DNA of 64,000 nt from UBA6244 sp965140775 (GTDB lineage Bacteria; Bacteroidota; Bacteroidia; Bacteroidales; F082). Positions 35,262 to 43,596 of this stretch are shown here, piece after piece; within the stretch, counting starts at the first letter, position 1; every line of letters begins with the position of its first letter. The stretch lies in assembly GCA_965140775.1 (NCBI GenBank), contig OZ223471.1:744001-808000 (forward strand), read 5' to 3'. The position numbers and the translations under genes are program-made. Below the pieces are notes generated by a model that had not been told where the DNA came from, did not search any database, and saw only the letters and a program-made list of their open reading frames with translations.

Positions 35262-35296
35262 CAAAGATAACGTTAAACCACCATATGATATGCAAA
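35262..35296 (-). promoter_or_regulatory. Promoter of the nucleoside phosphorylase gene
   Basis: Minus-strand TTTG (35296-35293), a 23-base spacer and TATCTTTG (35269-35262). The upstream TTTG lies within the first codons of the divergent gene. Confidence 0.7.
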
Positions 35297-36168
35297 CCAG
35301 CCCCGAAACCATACTCGTTCCCATCGACTTTAACGAACAGTCGATGCATGCACTAAAAAGATCCTACGATTTTGCCCGCTTTTTGGGGTTGGACATCGTA
35401 CTGCTCTACGTGTTTGAAAACCAGGATTTTGCCGAAGCCTTTTTTACCAAAGACGAACTGGTGCAAAAGGTATCCGACCGAATGAATCAAACAGCTTCGG
35501 AAGTGCACAAAAAAACCGGTCTAAAGGTCATTACCCTGATAAAACAAGGAAAAGTGTATTCCGAAATCCTTAAGACGGCCAAAGAAATGAATGCCCGTTA
35601 TATCCTGATGGGTACCAACGATGCTTCGGAAAATGTGCGCCTCGATAAAAATCAAATTGGCAGCAATACCTCCAAAATTATTCGTCAATCGCCCATTCCC
35701 GTTATCACCATCAACGGAAAAGAATCATTTGGCTTGTGTCATAACATCTTGTTGCCCTTGGATTTAACCAAAGAAACCCGGCAAAAAGTAACCTACGCCA
35801 TTGAGGTGGCCCGCAGGTTTGGTGCCGGAATCAAGGTGGTATCCGTGTTGTGGTCGAAACACGATAAGGAAATAAAACAAGAACTGCTGGCACAAATGAA
35901 TCAGGTTAAGCATTTTATCGAAGGAGAAAACATTCGTTGTACCACGCAGTTGCTCGAGTCGGAAGGCGGTGAAAAAATGATGGTGCCCACCTTGTTGCAA
36001 TATGTTGACGAACAAGGCGATGTGGATTTAATCATCATCATGACCCAACAGGAAAACAAACTTGTAGAGTTTTTCCTCGGGTCAGCAGCCCAGTCCATCA
36101 TCCGCATGTCGAAGGTGGCGGTGATGTCTATCACACCTTTTGATCTGGGTTCGTTTTCGTTGAAATAA
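35290..36168 (+). CDS. Universal stress protein, two tandem UspA domains
   Basis: 292 residues: UspA domain 1 at about 4-140 (TILVPIDFNEQSMHALKRS; the G-2x-G-9x-G-S/T-type loop appears as MGTNDASENV..IGSNTSKIIRQSP) and domain 2 at about 150-285 (ILLPLDLTKETRQKV; FFLGSAAQSIIRMSKVAVMSI). The double-domain form is common in Bacteroidota. Cytosolic; ATP binding in domain 2 is plausible from the GSAAQSI element. It is divergent from the nucleoside phosphorylase gene and probably monocistronic. Confidence 0.9.
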   Translation: MQTSPETILVPIDFNEQSMHALKRSYDFARFLGLDIVLLYVFENQDFAEAFFTKDELVQKVSDRMNQTASEVHKKTGLKVITLIKQGKVYSEILKTAKEMNARYILMGTNDASENVRLDKNQIGSNTSKIIRQSPIPVITINGKESFGLCHNILLPLDLTKETRQKVTYAIEVARRFGAGIKVVSVLWSKHDKEIKQELLAQMNQVKHFIEGENIRCTTQLLESEGGEKMMVPTLLQYVDEQGDVDLIIIMTQQENKLVEFFLGSAAQSIIRMSKVAVMSITPFDLGSFSLK

Positions 36169-36240
36169 AAGGATTTCTATCTCCCATGTAACCGGCGAGG
36201 TCAAACGGTGAAGATAGTCATGTCAAAAACAAAAATTTCT

Positions 36241-37515
36241 ATGTTATTTGCCGAAATTATCAGCATTGGCGATGAGTTGCTCATTGGTCAGGTGGTGAAT
36301 ACCAATGCCTCCTGGATGGCAGCCGAGCTAAATAAAAACGGAATCAAAGTCATTCAGATTTCATCAGTAAGCGATGATGGAATGCATATTCGCAAGGCGC
36401 TGGACGAAGCCTTTCAACGGGCTCAGATTGTGTTGATGACGGGCGGACTGGGTCCCACCAAAGACGACATCACCAAACATGTGCTGGCTGATTATTTTAA
36501 GTCGGGCATGGTGTTTCACCAACCCACTTTCGAACACATTCAGGCGCTTTTCGGCATCAGAAATTACCCGCTTACGGATGTCAATCGCCTTCAGGCAGAA
36601 ATACCTGAGAAATGTATTCCCCTGAAAAATCTGCACGGAACCGCTCCCGGCATGTGGTTTGAACACGATGGTAAGGTGGCCGTGTCCATGCCCGGCGTTC
36701 CTTTTGAGATGAAAACCCTGATGACAGAGGAGGTTATCCCCCGATTGAAAGAGAAGTTTCAATTGGGCCATATTTACCATAAAACCATCATGACCCATGG
36801 CATGGGCGAGTCGGCTTTGGCTGCCCGCATCGAGTCGTGGGAGTCGGCACTTCCCGCCACCATGAAACTGGCCTATCTGCCACAACCCGGCATTGTCAGG
36901 TTGCGACTCTCCGTTTCCGGAGAGCGGGGCGAAGAACTGAAAGAGGCTGTTCATCACCAATGTAGGCAGCTCGCCCAATTAATTCCGGAGTTAATATTCG
37001 GGTATGACGACATTTTAATGGAAGAGGTCGTGGGCAATTATTTGAAAACCAACGGTAAAACCCTGTCTGCCGCCGAAAGTTGTACAGGAGGTTACCTGTC
37101 GCATCTGGTCACTGCCATTCCCGGTAGTTCGGCCTATTTCAATGGCTCGGTGGTAAGTTATTCCAATGCCGCCAAACACCAACTGTTGGGAGTTCCGGTG
37201 GAGGTGATTGAACAATTTGGCGCAGTAAGCCAACAGGTGGTGGAGCTGATGGCCACGGGGGCACGTCAACGCTTTTCAACTGATTATGCCATGGCAGTAA
37301 GCGGCATTGCCGGTCCCGATGGTGGCACCCCCGAAAAGCCCGTGGGCACTGTTTGGATAGCCCTGGCCACACCGGAAGGTGTTCAATCACAGCTATTTCA
37401 TTTTAGTGAGCACCGGGGAAGAAACATACGCAGGTCGGCACTGGCGGCATTAAATATGTTGCGAGTGGATTTGAAACGGGAATTTCAGACAGCGGAAAAT
37501 ACCTGTTGCAGCTAA
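36241..37515 (+). CDS. cinA: CinA-family nicotinamide mononucleotide deamidase / competence-damage protein
   Basis: 424 residues with the full two-domain architecture: the N-terminal molybdopterin-binding-like COG1058 domain (AEIISIGDELLIGQVVNTN, TGGLGPTKDDITKH) and the C-terminal NMN amidohydrolase domain (AAESCTGGYLSHLVTAIPGSS, VSGIAGPDGGTPEKPVGTVW). It recycles NMN and may hydrolyse ADP-ribose. I chose the ATG at 36241, which puts AEII next to the start as in relatives; in-frame ATG 36220 and GTG 36208 are alternatives. It converges on fabD with a shared terminator. Confidence 0.93.
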   Translation: MLFAEIISIGDELLIGQVVNTNASWMAAELNKNGIKVIQISSVSDDGMHIRKALDEAFQRAQIVLMTGGLGPTKDDITKHVLADYFKSGMVFHQPTFEHIQALFGIRNYPLTDVNRLQAEIPEKCIPLKNLHGTAPGMWFEHDGKVAVSMPGVPFEMKTLMTEEVIPRLKEKFQLGHIYHKTIMTHGMGESALAARIESWESALPATMKLAYLPQPGIVRLRLSVSGERGEELKEAVHHQCRQLAQLIPELIFGYDDILMEEVVGNYLKTNGKTLSAAESCTGGYLSHLVTAIPGSSAYFNGSVVSYSNAAKHQLLGVPVEVIEQFGAVSQQVVELMATGARQRFSTDYAMAVSGIAGPDGGTPEKPVGTVWIALATPEGVQSQLFHFSEHRGRNIRRSALAALNMLRVDLKREFQTAENTCCS

Positions 37516-37522
37516 TGCAAAA

Positions 37523-37548
37523 AAAAGCCGGAATCAACCGGCTTTTCT
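37523..37548. terminator. Bidirectional terminator between cinA and fabD
   Basis: AAAAGCCGG and CCGGCTTTT arms around a six-base loop, between convergent genes. Confidence 0.9.
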
Positions 37549-37553
37549 ACATT

Positions 37554-38435
37554 TTAAATTTCTGCACTCATCGTAACCAGCTTTCGGTCGATTTTTTTGA
37601 ACAATCCCTGCAGCACTGTTCCCGGGCCTACTTCGATAATTTTGGTGGCTCCGTCGGCAATGATGTTTTGCATGGTTTTGGTCCAACGTACGGGTGAGGT
37701 AAGCTGAGCGATGAGGTTGTTTTTGATAATCTCAGGATCGTTAACCGATTGTCCGGTAACGTTTTGATAAATGGGGCATATGCCCTTGTTGAATTTGGTG
37801 GCATTAATGGCGGCACCCAGTTCAATGCGTGCGGGTTCCATCAGGGGTGAGTGAAATGCACCTCCCACCTTGAGCATAAGGGCTCTTTTAGCCCCTGCAG
37901 CAGTACATTTTTCGATGGCTTTTTCCACTCCGGTTATCGAACCCGATATCACCAATTGTCCGGGACTGTTATAGTTGGCAGGAACAACAATTTCAGGAAT
38001 ACCTGAGCAAATTTGCTCCACTTTCTCGTCATCCAATCCCAAAATGGCAGCCATGGTGGAAGGTTCCACTTCGCAGGCTTTTTGCATGGCAGCAGCACGT
38101 TTGGAAACCAGTTTTAATCCGTCGTCAAACGACAAAACCCCATTGGCTACCAGCGCGCTGAACTCTCCCAATGAATGGCCAGCCACCATGTCGGGTTTGA
38201 AATCAGCCCCCATAACCGAGGCCAGAATAACCGAGTGCAGGAAAATAGCCGGCTGCGTCACGTTGGTTTGTTTCAGGTCATCTTCGGTGCCTTCAAACAT
38301 GATGTCGGTGATCTTAAATTTCAAAATGGTGTTGGCCTTCTGAAACATCTCTTTGGCCTTGGGCGATTTGTCAAACAAATCTTTCCCCATACCGACAAAT
38401 TGAGCTCCCTGTCCGGGAAAAACGTACACATTCAT
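37554..38435 (-). CDS. fabD: Malonyl-CoA:ACP transacylase
   Basis: Loads malonyl groups on acyl-carrier protein for fatty acid synthesis. 293 residues starting at MNVYVFPGQGAQFVGMG; the frame is open 14 codons upstream but the family begins here. The catalytic Ser is in VAGHSLGEFSAL, and the His partner is in GGAFHSPLM. No other fab genes are adjacent, which is unusual compared with fab operons but common in Bacteroidota. Confidence 0.95.
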   Translation of the reverse strand: MNVYVFPGQGAQFVGMGKDLFDKSPKAKEMFQKANTILKFKITDIMFEGTEDDLKQTNVTQPAIFLHSVILASVMGADFKPDMVAGHSLGEFSALVANGVLSFDDGLKLVSKRAAAMQKACEVEPSTMAAILGLDDEKVEQICSGIPEIVVPANYNSPGQLVISGSITGVEKAIEKCTAAGAKRALMLKVGGAFHSPLMEPARIELGAAINATKFNKGICPIYQNVTGQSVNDPEIIKNNLIAQLTSPVRWTKTMQNIIADGATKIIEVGPGTVLQGLFKKIDRKLVTMSAEI

Positions 38436-38558
38436 AAAAAAGTGGTTTATGATTTGGCTGTCATCATGGGGCTGCAAATGCGCTCCATGAAAACAGGGAT
38501 ATGGTTTTCGTTGGGTGTTGTACTCATGTATGCTATCCTTTTTACGGACTGTTTCCGG

Positions 38559-39281
38559 CTATTTTCTGTTTCCGAAAAAGCGCAGCAAAAATAGAAATAA
38601 ATTGATAAAGTCCAGATATAATGTCAATGCCCCAAAAATGGTCATCTTGCGCATGGCTTCTCCGTCATCAGAAGCATTCTGACCTATACGTTTAAGTTTC
38701 TGCACATCATAGGCGGTGAGCCCTGTAAATATAAGGACGCCAATAAAACTGATAATGTAATCCATTTGAGGACTTCTCATAAACATATTGACCACCGAGG
38801 CGATGATGATGCCTACCAAACCCATTAACATGATGCTGCCAAATTTGGTAAGGTCGGTTTTGGTGGTGTAGCCCAAAATGGCCATAAAGCCAAACATGCC
38901 AGTGGTTATCAGGAAAGTTTTGGCAATGGAGCCCAGGGTGTAAACATAGAAAATAAAACTTAAGCTCATGCCCATCAGAATGGAGTAGGTCACAAAAACC
39001 AGCAGCATGGTGGAAGCCGACATGCGGTTAAATCCCGCTGACATCCAAAGTACTAACCCAAAAGGAGCGAGCATGACAATCCATCCTAAAATGGTCATGC
39101 CTCCGGTTTCAGAATTGTACAAGGCGCCCATAAGTTGCTGGTCGCCGGCAAAAAGCCAGGAAGTAAGGGCGGTAATGGCCAGGGCAATGCCCATCCACAT
39201 AAAAACCCCTGAGAGAAAAGTGCGGGAAACGGCAATGGTTCCCTGCTGTTGTGTGAAATTTATTTGATTAAACTGGTTCAT
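38559..39281 (-). CDS. Bax inhibitor-1/YccA-family membrane protein
   Basis: 240 residues, seven predicted helices with the family's topology. Hallmarks include FLSGVFMWMGIALAITALTSW in helix 1 and the C-terminal GLTAYDVQKLKRIG followed by ALTLYLDFINLFLFLLRFFG. The di-Asp pH-sensing pair of BsYetJ-type leak channels is represented by the Asp residues in TAYDVQ and YLDFIN. Likely a calcium-leak or membrane-stress protein of the inner membrane. Single gene between fabD and folE. Confidence 0.9.
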   Translation of the reverse strand: MNQFNQINFTQQQGTIAVSRTFLSGVFMWMGIALAITALTSWLFAGDQQLMGALYNSETGGMTILGWIVMLAPFGLVLWMSAGFNRMSASTMLLVFVTYSILMGMSLSFIFYVYTLGSIAKTFLITTGMFGFMAILGYTTKTDLTKFGSIMLMGLVGIIIASVVNMFMRSPQMDYIISFIGVLIFTGLTAYDVQKLKRIGQNASDDGEAMRKMTIFGALTLYLDFINLFLFLLRFFGNRK

Positions 39282-39366
39282 TTTTGATCATTTTAAACTG
39301 TTAAACGAAGGTTTTCAGAAAATAGTCTAAAGTTATTGGTTGCAAATGATGTTAAAATTTGAAAAA

Positions 39367-39987
39367 CTAAGATAGCTTGGTTGAAATCAGGCTGATAAAC
39401 TCGGCCCGGGTTTCGGCTCTTTTAAAGGCTCCGGTAAAATCGCTGGTGGTGGTCACAGAGTTTTGCTTTTGAACGCCACGCATGGCCATACACAGGTGTT
39501 TGGCTTCGATAACCACGGCCACGCCAAGTGGGTTGAGGGTGTTCTGGATGGCTTCCTTAATTTGTGAAGTCAACCGTTCCTGTACCTGCAATCGGCGCGA
39601 ATAGGCTTCTACCACACGGGCAATCTTGCTCAGTCCGGTAATATAACCATTGGGAATATAGGCCACATGCGCTCTTCCGATAAAGGGTATCATGTGGTGC
39701 TCGCACATGCTGAATATTTCGATGTCTTTCACAATCACCATCTCGCGGTAGTCTTCCTTAAATTTGGCCGAAAGCAGGATCTCTTCCGGATTGTGGTCGT
39801 AACCCTGGGTTAAAAACTGAATGGACTTGGCCACGCGCAACGGGGTGTCGAGCAGTCCCTCACGGGTAGCGTCTTCTCCAATCAGGTTAAGTATTTCCTG
39901 GTAGTGATATTGTAGTTTTTTCAGATTTTCCGGATTGTAAGATTCGATTTTCTCATAACCTAACAATTCTTTTACTTTTTTTTCCAT
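39367..39987 (-). CDS. folE: GTP cyclohydrolase I
   Basis: Converts GTP to 7,8-dihydroneopterin triphosphate, the entry to folate, tetrahydropterin and queuosine synthesis. 206 residues. The zinc ligands are visible in SMCEHHMIPF and KHLCMAMRG; the GYITGLSKIARVVEAYSRRLQVQERLT segment is the typical core. It lies 76 bases downstream of a 6-pyruvoyl-tetrahydropterin synthase-like gene on the same strand, so the two probably act in sequence. Confidence 0.96.
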   Translation of the reverse strand: MEKKVKELLGYEKIESYNPENLKKLQYHYQEILNLIGEDATREGLLDTPLRVAKSIQFLTQGYDHNPEEILLSAKFKEDYREMVIVKDIEIFSMCEHHMIPFIGRAHVAYIPNGYITGLSKIARVVEAYSRRLQVQERLTSQIKEAIQNTLNPLGVAVVIEAKHLCMAMRGVQKQNSVTTTSDFTGAFKRAETRAEFISLISTKLS

Positions 39988-40063
39988 GAGAATGTTGTTG
40001 TTGCCAAAGTGTACTCAAAAAAGGTGCCAGAGACTTTTGGCAGAATGATTGATATATTTGGGG

Positions 40064-40477
40064 CTAATTTCCGTAGTATTCCACGGAGTTGTTCTCCGAT
40101 TCGGTTACCTTAACACAGTGAAGCTCTGAATGTAACGATGCAATGTGTGGGGCAAGCTCGTCCCAGATGCCCACTGCCAGATTTTCCGTTGAAGCCAGCT
40201 TACCTTGCATAAAGTCAACTTCGAGGTTGATGTTTTTGTGGTCCACCTTACTGATTATTTTTTCCCTGATAAGGGCGCTCAACTGTTTCAGGTTGATCAG
40301 AAAACCTGTTTCGGCGTCAATTTCACCTTTCACGGTGACAAAAACTTCGTAATTGTGGCCATGCCAGTTGGGATTGGAACATTTCCCAAAAACCTCCAGA
40401 TTCTTTTCATCCGAAAATTCCTCTCTGAACAGGCGATGGGCTGCGTTAAAACGTTCGCGACGTGTGATGTATATCAT
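40064..40477 (-). CDS. 6-pyruvoyl-tetrahydropterin synthase / QueD-family enzyme
   Basis: 137 residues. Zinc-binding His residues are in ERFNAAHRL and the HGH motif. The catalytic Cys lies in CSNPNWHGHNYEV, a C-x5-HGH spacing. Escherichia coli QueD has C-x3-HGH, while animal 6-pyruvoyl-tetrahydropterin synthase has C-x5-HGH and similar surrounding sequence (NPNGHGHNY, DHKNLD, STTENVA). The protein therefore resembles the biopterin-type enzyme more than the queuosine-type. It precedes folE, whose product is its substrate. No other queuosine genes are nearby. Start at the ATG of MIYITRRERF. Confidence 0.85.
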   Translation of the reverse strand: MIYITRRERFNAAHRLFREEFSDEKNLEVFGKCSNPNWHGHNYEVFVTVKGEIDAETGFLINLKQLSALIREKIISKVDHKNINLEVDFMQGKLASTENLAVGIWDELAPHIASLHSELHCVKVTESENNSVEYYGN

Positions 40478-40494
40478 GCCGATTAATTTGGTTG

Positions 40495-40502
40495 CAAAAG
40501 TA
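40495..40502 (-). promoter_or_regulatory. Candidate -7 element for the PTPS-folE pair
   Basis: Minus-strand TACTTTTG, 17 bases before the ATG at 40477; no TTG at the standard distance. Confidence 0.5.
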
Positions 40503-40705
40503 CGAAATTCGTGGGCTCATGGGGAAAATCATCAAAACCTTGTGCAAAGGCTGACCAAAAAACCAATCCGGGACTGACATGCTTGTCGCGTGAGGGGCTG
40601 AGGCTTATCATGCAGGGTGGGGTTTTAAAGGCAGGATGAACCCCTCCCAAACCACCTCACTGTCAATAAAAATTTAATTTCACCTGCCATTCTCACATTT
40701 TACTC

Positions 40706-40713
40706 TAAATTTG
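40706..40713 (+). promoter_or_regulatory. Candidate -7 element before the DUF4468 gene
   Basis: TAAATTTG, 25 bases before the ATG at 40739. It may also drive the mevalonate operon, which starts 36 bases after that gene. No TTG upstream. Confidence 0.5.
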
Positions 40714-40738
40714 CTGTATAAACTAAAACAAAATTGTC

Positions 40739-41278
40739 ATGAAGAGGCTTATTCTGTTTTTATTGGTAGCCGTGGGCATGCAGGGGTTTGCCCAGGAGCC
40801 TGACTTGTTTATACCTGTTGATCAGGAAACCCAACTGATTAAATTTCAGAATGTGGTGGAAGAAAAGGGTGAGCAAAACGACCTGTTCAATCGGGTGGTT
40901 TATTGGCTCAACGATTACTACAAAGATCCGGTTCGGGTGACCTCCGTGCGCGATGTGCCCAGTGGTAAAATCATTGGTCATCACCGCTTTCGCATCTATT
41001 ATTGGGATAAGGATAGCATCAAACATACCGGGGGCATGATCAATTATACCTTTACCATCGAAGTAAAAGACGACCGATACAGATATACCATCGACGAGTT
41101 GGTATTGAAATCGCAAACCAATATCCCCGTTGAAAAATGGCTCGACAAAAATGATCCGGCCTACGATCTCCGTTGGGACAGTTACCTGAAACAAATTGCC
41201 GATTATGTTAACAATTGGGGTGCCTCCCTGGAAGAAAAAATGAAACCGGAGCCTGAAAAGGTAGAGGATGACTGGTGA
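40739..41278 (+). CDS. DUF4468-like secreted protein
   Basis: 179 residues with a signal peptide (MKRLILFLLVAVGMQGFAQ, cleaved near residue 19). The mature domain begins with a VDQETQLIKFQNVVEEKGEQND-type strand and has VVYWLNDYYKDP, SGKIIGHHRFRI and FTIEVKDDRYRYTIDEL, the pattern of DUF4468 (TBP-like fold) proteins in Bacteroidota. Periplasmic, function unknown. It is just upstream of the mevalonate genes and might share their transcript, but nothing links it functionally. Confidence 0.8.
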   Translation: MKRLILFLLVAVGMQGFAQEPDLFIPVDQETQLIKFQNVVEEKGEQNDLFNRVVYWLNDYYKDPVRVTSVRDVPSGKIIGHHRFRIYYWDKDSIKHTGGMINYTFTIEVKDDRYRYTIDELVLKSQTNIPVEKWLDKNDPAYDLRWDSYLKQIADYVNNWGASLEEKMKPEPEKVEDDW

Positions 41279-41314
41279 TCTGCCCGAATTAGTAGGATAT
41301 TTTGAACTTTTATT

Positions 41315-42652
41315 ATGCCCAGAAGAAGAAAACGTGATCTGATTATCAGGGGTTTCTCTAAGCTCCTGAAAGAAGACAAACTGAAGATTGTGGCCGAACT
41401 GATGGATAATCAGGTGGAAACCATTGAGCTGTTAAAGAGCTTTTGGCATAGCGACCACAATAAGCAGAAAATTTTTGATGAGTTCAGCGAAAATACCATT
41501 TCCAATTTTTATATCCCCTACGGTGTAGCCCCCAATGTGATTGTCAACGACATCAACTACCTGGTGCCACTGGTCATCGAAGAGAGCTCGGTGGTGGCAG
41601 CAGCCTCCTCCAGCGCCCGCTTTTGGAGCGATCATGGTGGCTTCCATGCCGAAGTGGTGGATGTGGAAAAGATCGGTCAGGTACACTTTTTATGGAAAGG
41701 AAAGCGCAAACGACTTTGGCAGGTGCAGGAGAGTTTGTTTGCGCACTTGCGTGAAGCTACCGGACATATTACCGCCAACATGGAAGCCAGGGGTGGCGGT
41801 ATTGTGCGTTTCGAGTTGGTGGACAAAACTTCAGAAATCGACTACTATTATCAACTCAAGGTGTCGTTTGATACGGTGGATTCCATGGGAGCCAATTTTA
41901 TTAACTCCTGTCTGGAAGAATTCGCGCAGGAAATGCAACATTTCTTCAAAAATGAGGAGTCCTTCAAACAAAACGAACGGGAATGTGAAATTGTGATGTC
42001 CATTCTGTCCAATTATACACCTAACTGTTTGGTGAAAGCATGGGTGGAATGTCCTTTTTCAGAATTGGAAGGTTTGGACGAAAGTCTTACAGGTGAGCAG
42101 TTTGCACACAAGTTTCAATTGGCAGTTCGCATTGCTGAAATCGATATTTTCAGGGCCACCACCCACAACAAAGGGGTATTTAATGGCATCGACGCGGTGG
42201 CCATCGCCACGGGAAACGACTTTCGTGCCATCGAAGCCGCTGGTCATGCCTACGCTTCCAAAGATGGAAAATACAGGAGCCTCACTTCCGTTGACCTGTC
42301 GAAAGGATATTTCAGGTACGAGCTTTTGTTGCCTATGGCTCTGGGAACTGTGGGTGGACTTACCTCGCTGCATCCATTGGCCAAACATTCCCTGAAAATG
42401 CTGGGCAATCCCACTGCCAAAGAGTTGATGATGATTGCTGCTTCGGTTGGGTTGGCCAACAATTTTGCGGCTGTGCGTTCGTTGGTTACAAAGGGCATCC
42501 AAATTGGCCACATGAAAATGCATTTGCTCAACATATTAAATCATTTTGAAGCCACTACAGAGGAAAAAGAAAAGGCCGTGGCATATTTTGTGGACAATAA
42601 AGTTTCCTTTTCCAATGTCAGCCAGTTTTTAGCCAACCTTCGCAACACCTGA
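41315..42652 (+). CDS. mvaA: Hydroxymethylglutaryl-CoA reductase, class II-like
   Basis: Makes mevalonate from HMG-CoA, the committed step of the mevalonate route to isoprenoids. 445 residues. The catalytic Glu is in PLVIEESSVVAAAS (about residues 85-98), DSMGANFINSCLE is the substrate region, GIDAVAIATGNDFRAIEA contains the catalytic Asp region, and the C-terminal GTVGGLTSLHPLAKHSLKMLG is typical. The stop codon overlaps the next gene's ATG. The operon continues with two GHMP kinases and mvaD, a complete lower pathway. HMG-CoA synthase is not in the window. Confidence 0.95.
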   Translation: MPRRRKRDLIIRGFSKLLKEDKLKIVAELMDNQVETIELLKSFWHSDHNKQKIFDEFSENTISNFYIPYGVAPNVIVNDINYLVPLVIEESSVVAAASSSARFWSDHGGFHAEVVDVEKIGQVHFLWKGKRKRLWQVQESLFAHLREATGHITANMEARGGGIVRFELVDKTSEIDYYYQLKVSFDTVDSMGANFINSCLEEFAQEMQHFFKNEESFKQNERECEIVMSILSNYTPNCLVKAWVECPFSELEGLDESLTGEQFAHKFQLAVRIAEIDIFRATTHNKGVFNGIDAVAIATGNDFRAIEAAGHAYASKDGKYRSLTSVDLSKGYFRYELLLPMALGTVGGLTSLHPLAKHSLKMLGNPTAKELMMIAASVGLANNFAAVRSLVTKGIQIGHMKMHLLNILNHFEATTEEKEKAVAYFVDNKVSFSNVSQFLANLRNT

Positions 42653-43587
42653 TGAATCGATTCTCCGACTTTCGCGCCCATGGCAAGCTGCTTATTACCG
42701 GCGAATACCTTGTGCTGGAGGGTGCCCGGGCATTGGCTGTTCCGTTGAAATTGGGACAATCGTTGCAAGCGCGACCATTGGACGACAATGTTTTGGTTTG
42801 GGAAGCACGCTCTCCGGAAGGATTGTGGTTTCGTGCAAGCTTTCAATTGCCCACCCTCAAACTGTTGTCCGCTACCAATGATCTTCTCGCCAATAAACTC
42901 AGGGAAATTCTGAATGAAGCTTTTTTGGAAACTAAAAAAACGGTGGACAAAGGTGTACAAGTGGTCACTACGCTCGATTTCCATCCGGAATTTGGTTTTG
43001 GCTCAAGTGCCACACTCATTTCTTTGTTGTCGCAATGGCTTGATCTCGATGCCCATGGACTTCATCATGCCTTGTTTGGCGGGTCGGGCTACGACATTGC
43101 TTGTGCCTCGGCCACAGGCCCTATCTTGTATTCGTTGCAAAATGGACAACCTCAGGAAATACCTGTTCACTTTTATCCGGAGTTTCACCAACAGCTCTAT
43201 TTCGTTTATCTGGGTCAGAAACAGCGATCATCTGTGGAAGTGGCTCGTTTTAAGAAGAATGCGGGGTTCGGTGCCGCTGACATCCACCGGGTTTCCGAAT
43301 TGACAACCCAGGTGCTAGGTGCCCGCAATTTGCATGAAATGGAATACGCCCTGAAAGCACATGAAGAGATGATGTCGCGAATCCTGCAAAGGCCAACCAT
43401 TCAGTCGGAGCGTTTCCGAAACCATGCAGGGGTGGTGAAATCTTTGGGCGCGTGGGGTGGCGATTTTGTGTTGGTAACCACCCATGAGGAGGAGGTGATT
43501 TTTAAAAAACAGATGCAAGCTCTTGGATTTCAAATTGTTTATCCCTTCGAAGAATTGGTGTTGCTCCAATCGGCTGATTTGTTTTAA
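42652..43587 (+). CDS. GYDIA-family GHMP kinase (phosphomevalonate kinase candidate)
   Basis: 311 residues. The N-terminal AHGKLLITGEYLVLEGARAL is the GHMP substrate motif, FGFGSSATLISLLSQW the ATP loop, and GGSGYDIACASATGP carries the GYDIA signature that names this Bacteroidota family. It overlaps the HMG-CoA reductase stop codon by one base. The operon also encodes a mevalonate kinase-like GHMP protein and mvaD, so phosphomevalonate kinase is the only missing activity and this protein is the natural candidate. That assignment is inference from context. Confidence 0.85.
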   Translation: MNRFSDFRAHGKLLITGEYLVLEGARALAVPLKLGQSLQARPLDDNVLVWEARSPEGLWFRASFQLPTLKLLSATNDLLANKLREILNEAFLETKKTVDKGVQVVTTLDFHPEFGFGSSATLISLLSQWLDLDAHGLHHALFGGSGYDIACASATGPILYSLQNGQPQEIPVHFYPEFHQQLYFVYLGQKQRSSVEVARFKKNAGFGAADIHRVSELTTQVLGARNLHEMEYALKAHEEMMSRILQRPTIQSERFRNHAGVVKSLGAWGGDFVLVTTHEEEVIFKKQMQALGFQIVYPFEELVLLQSADLF

Positions 43588-43592
43588 TTTTG
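43561..43592 (+). promoter_or_regulatory. Internal promoter candidate before mvaD
   Basis: TTG (43561-43563), a 21-base spacer and TAATTTTG (43585-43592), then CGCC and the ATG. It lies across the previous gene's stop codon and would give an mRNA with almost no leader. Confidence 0.5.
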
Positions 43593-43596
43593 CGCC

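Noticed and set aside
40064..40477. Firm assignment as queuosine enzyme QueD
   Set aside because: The C-x5-HGH spacing fits the 6-pyruvoyl-tetrahydropterin synthase type better, and no other queuosine genes are in the window.
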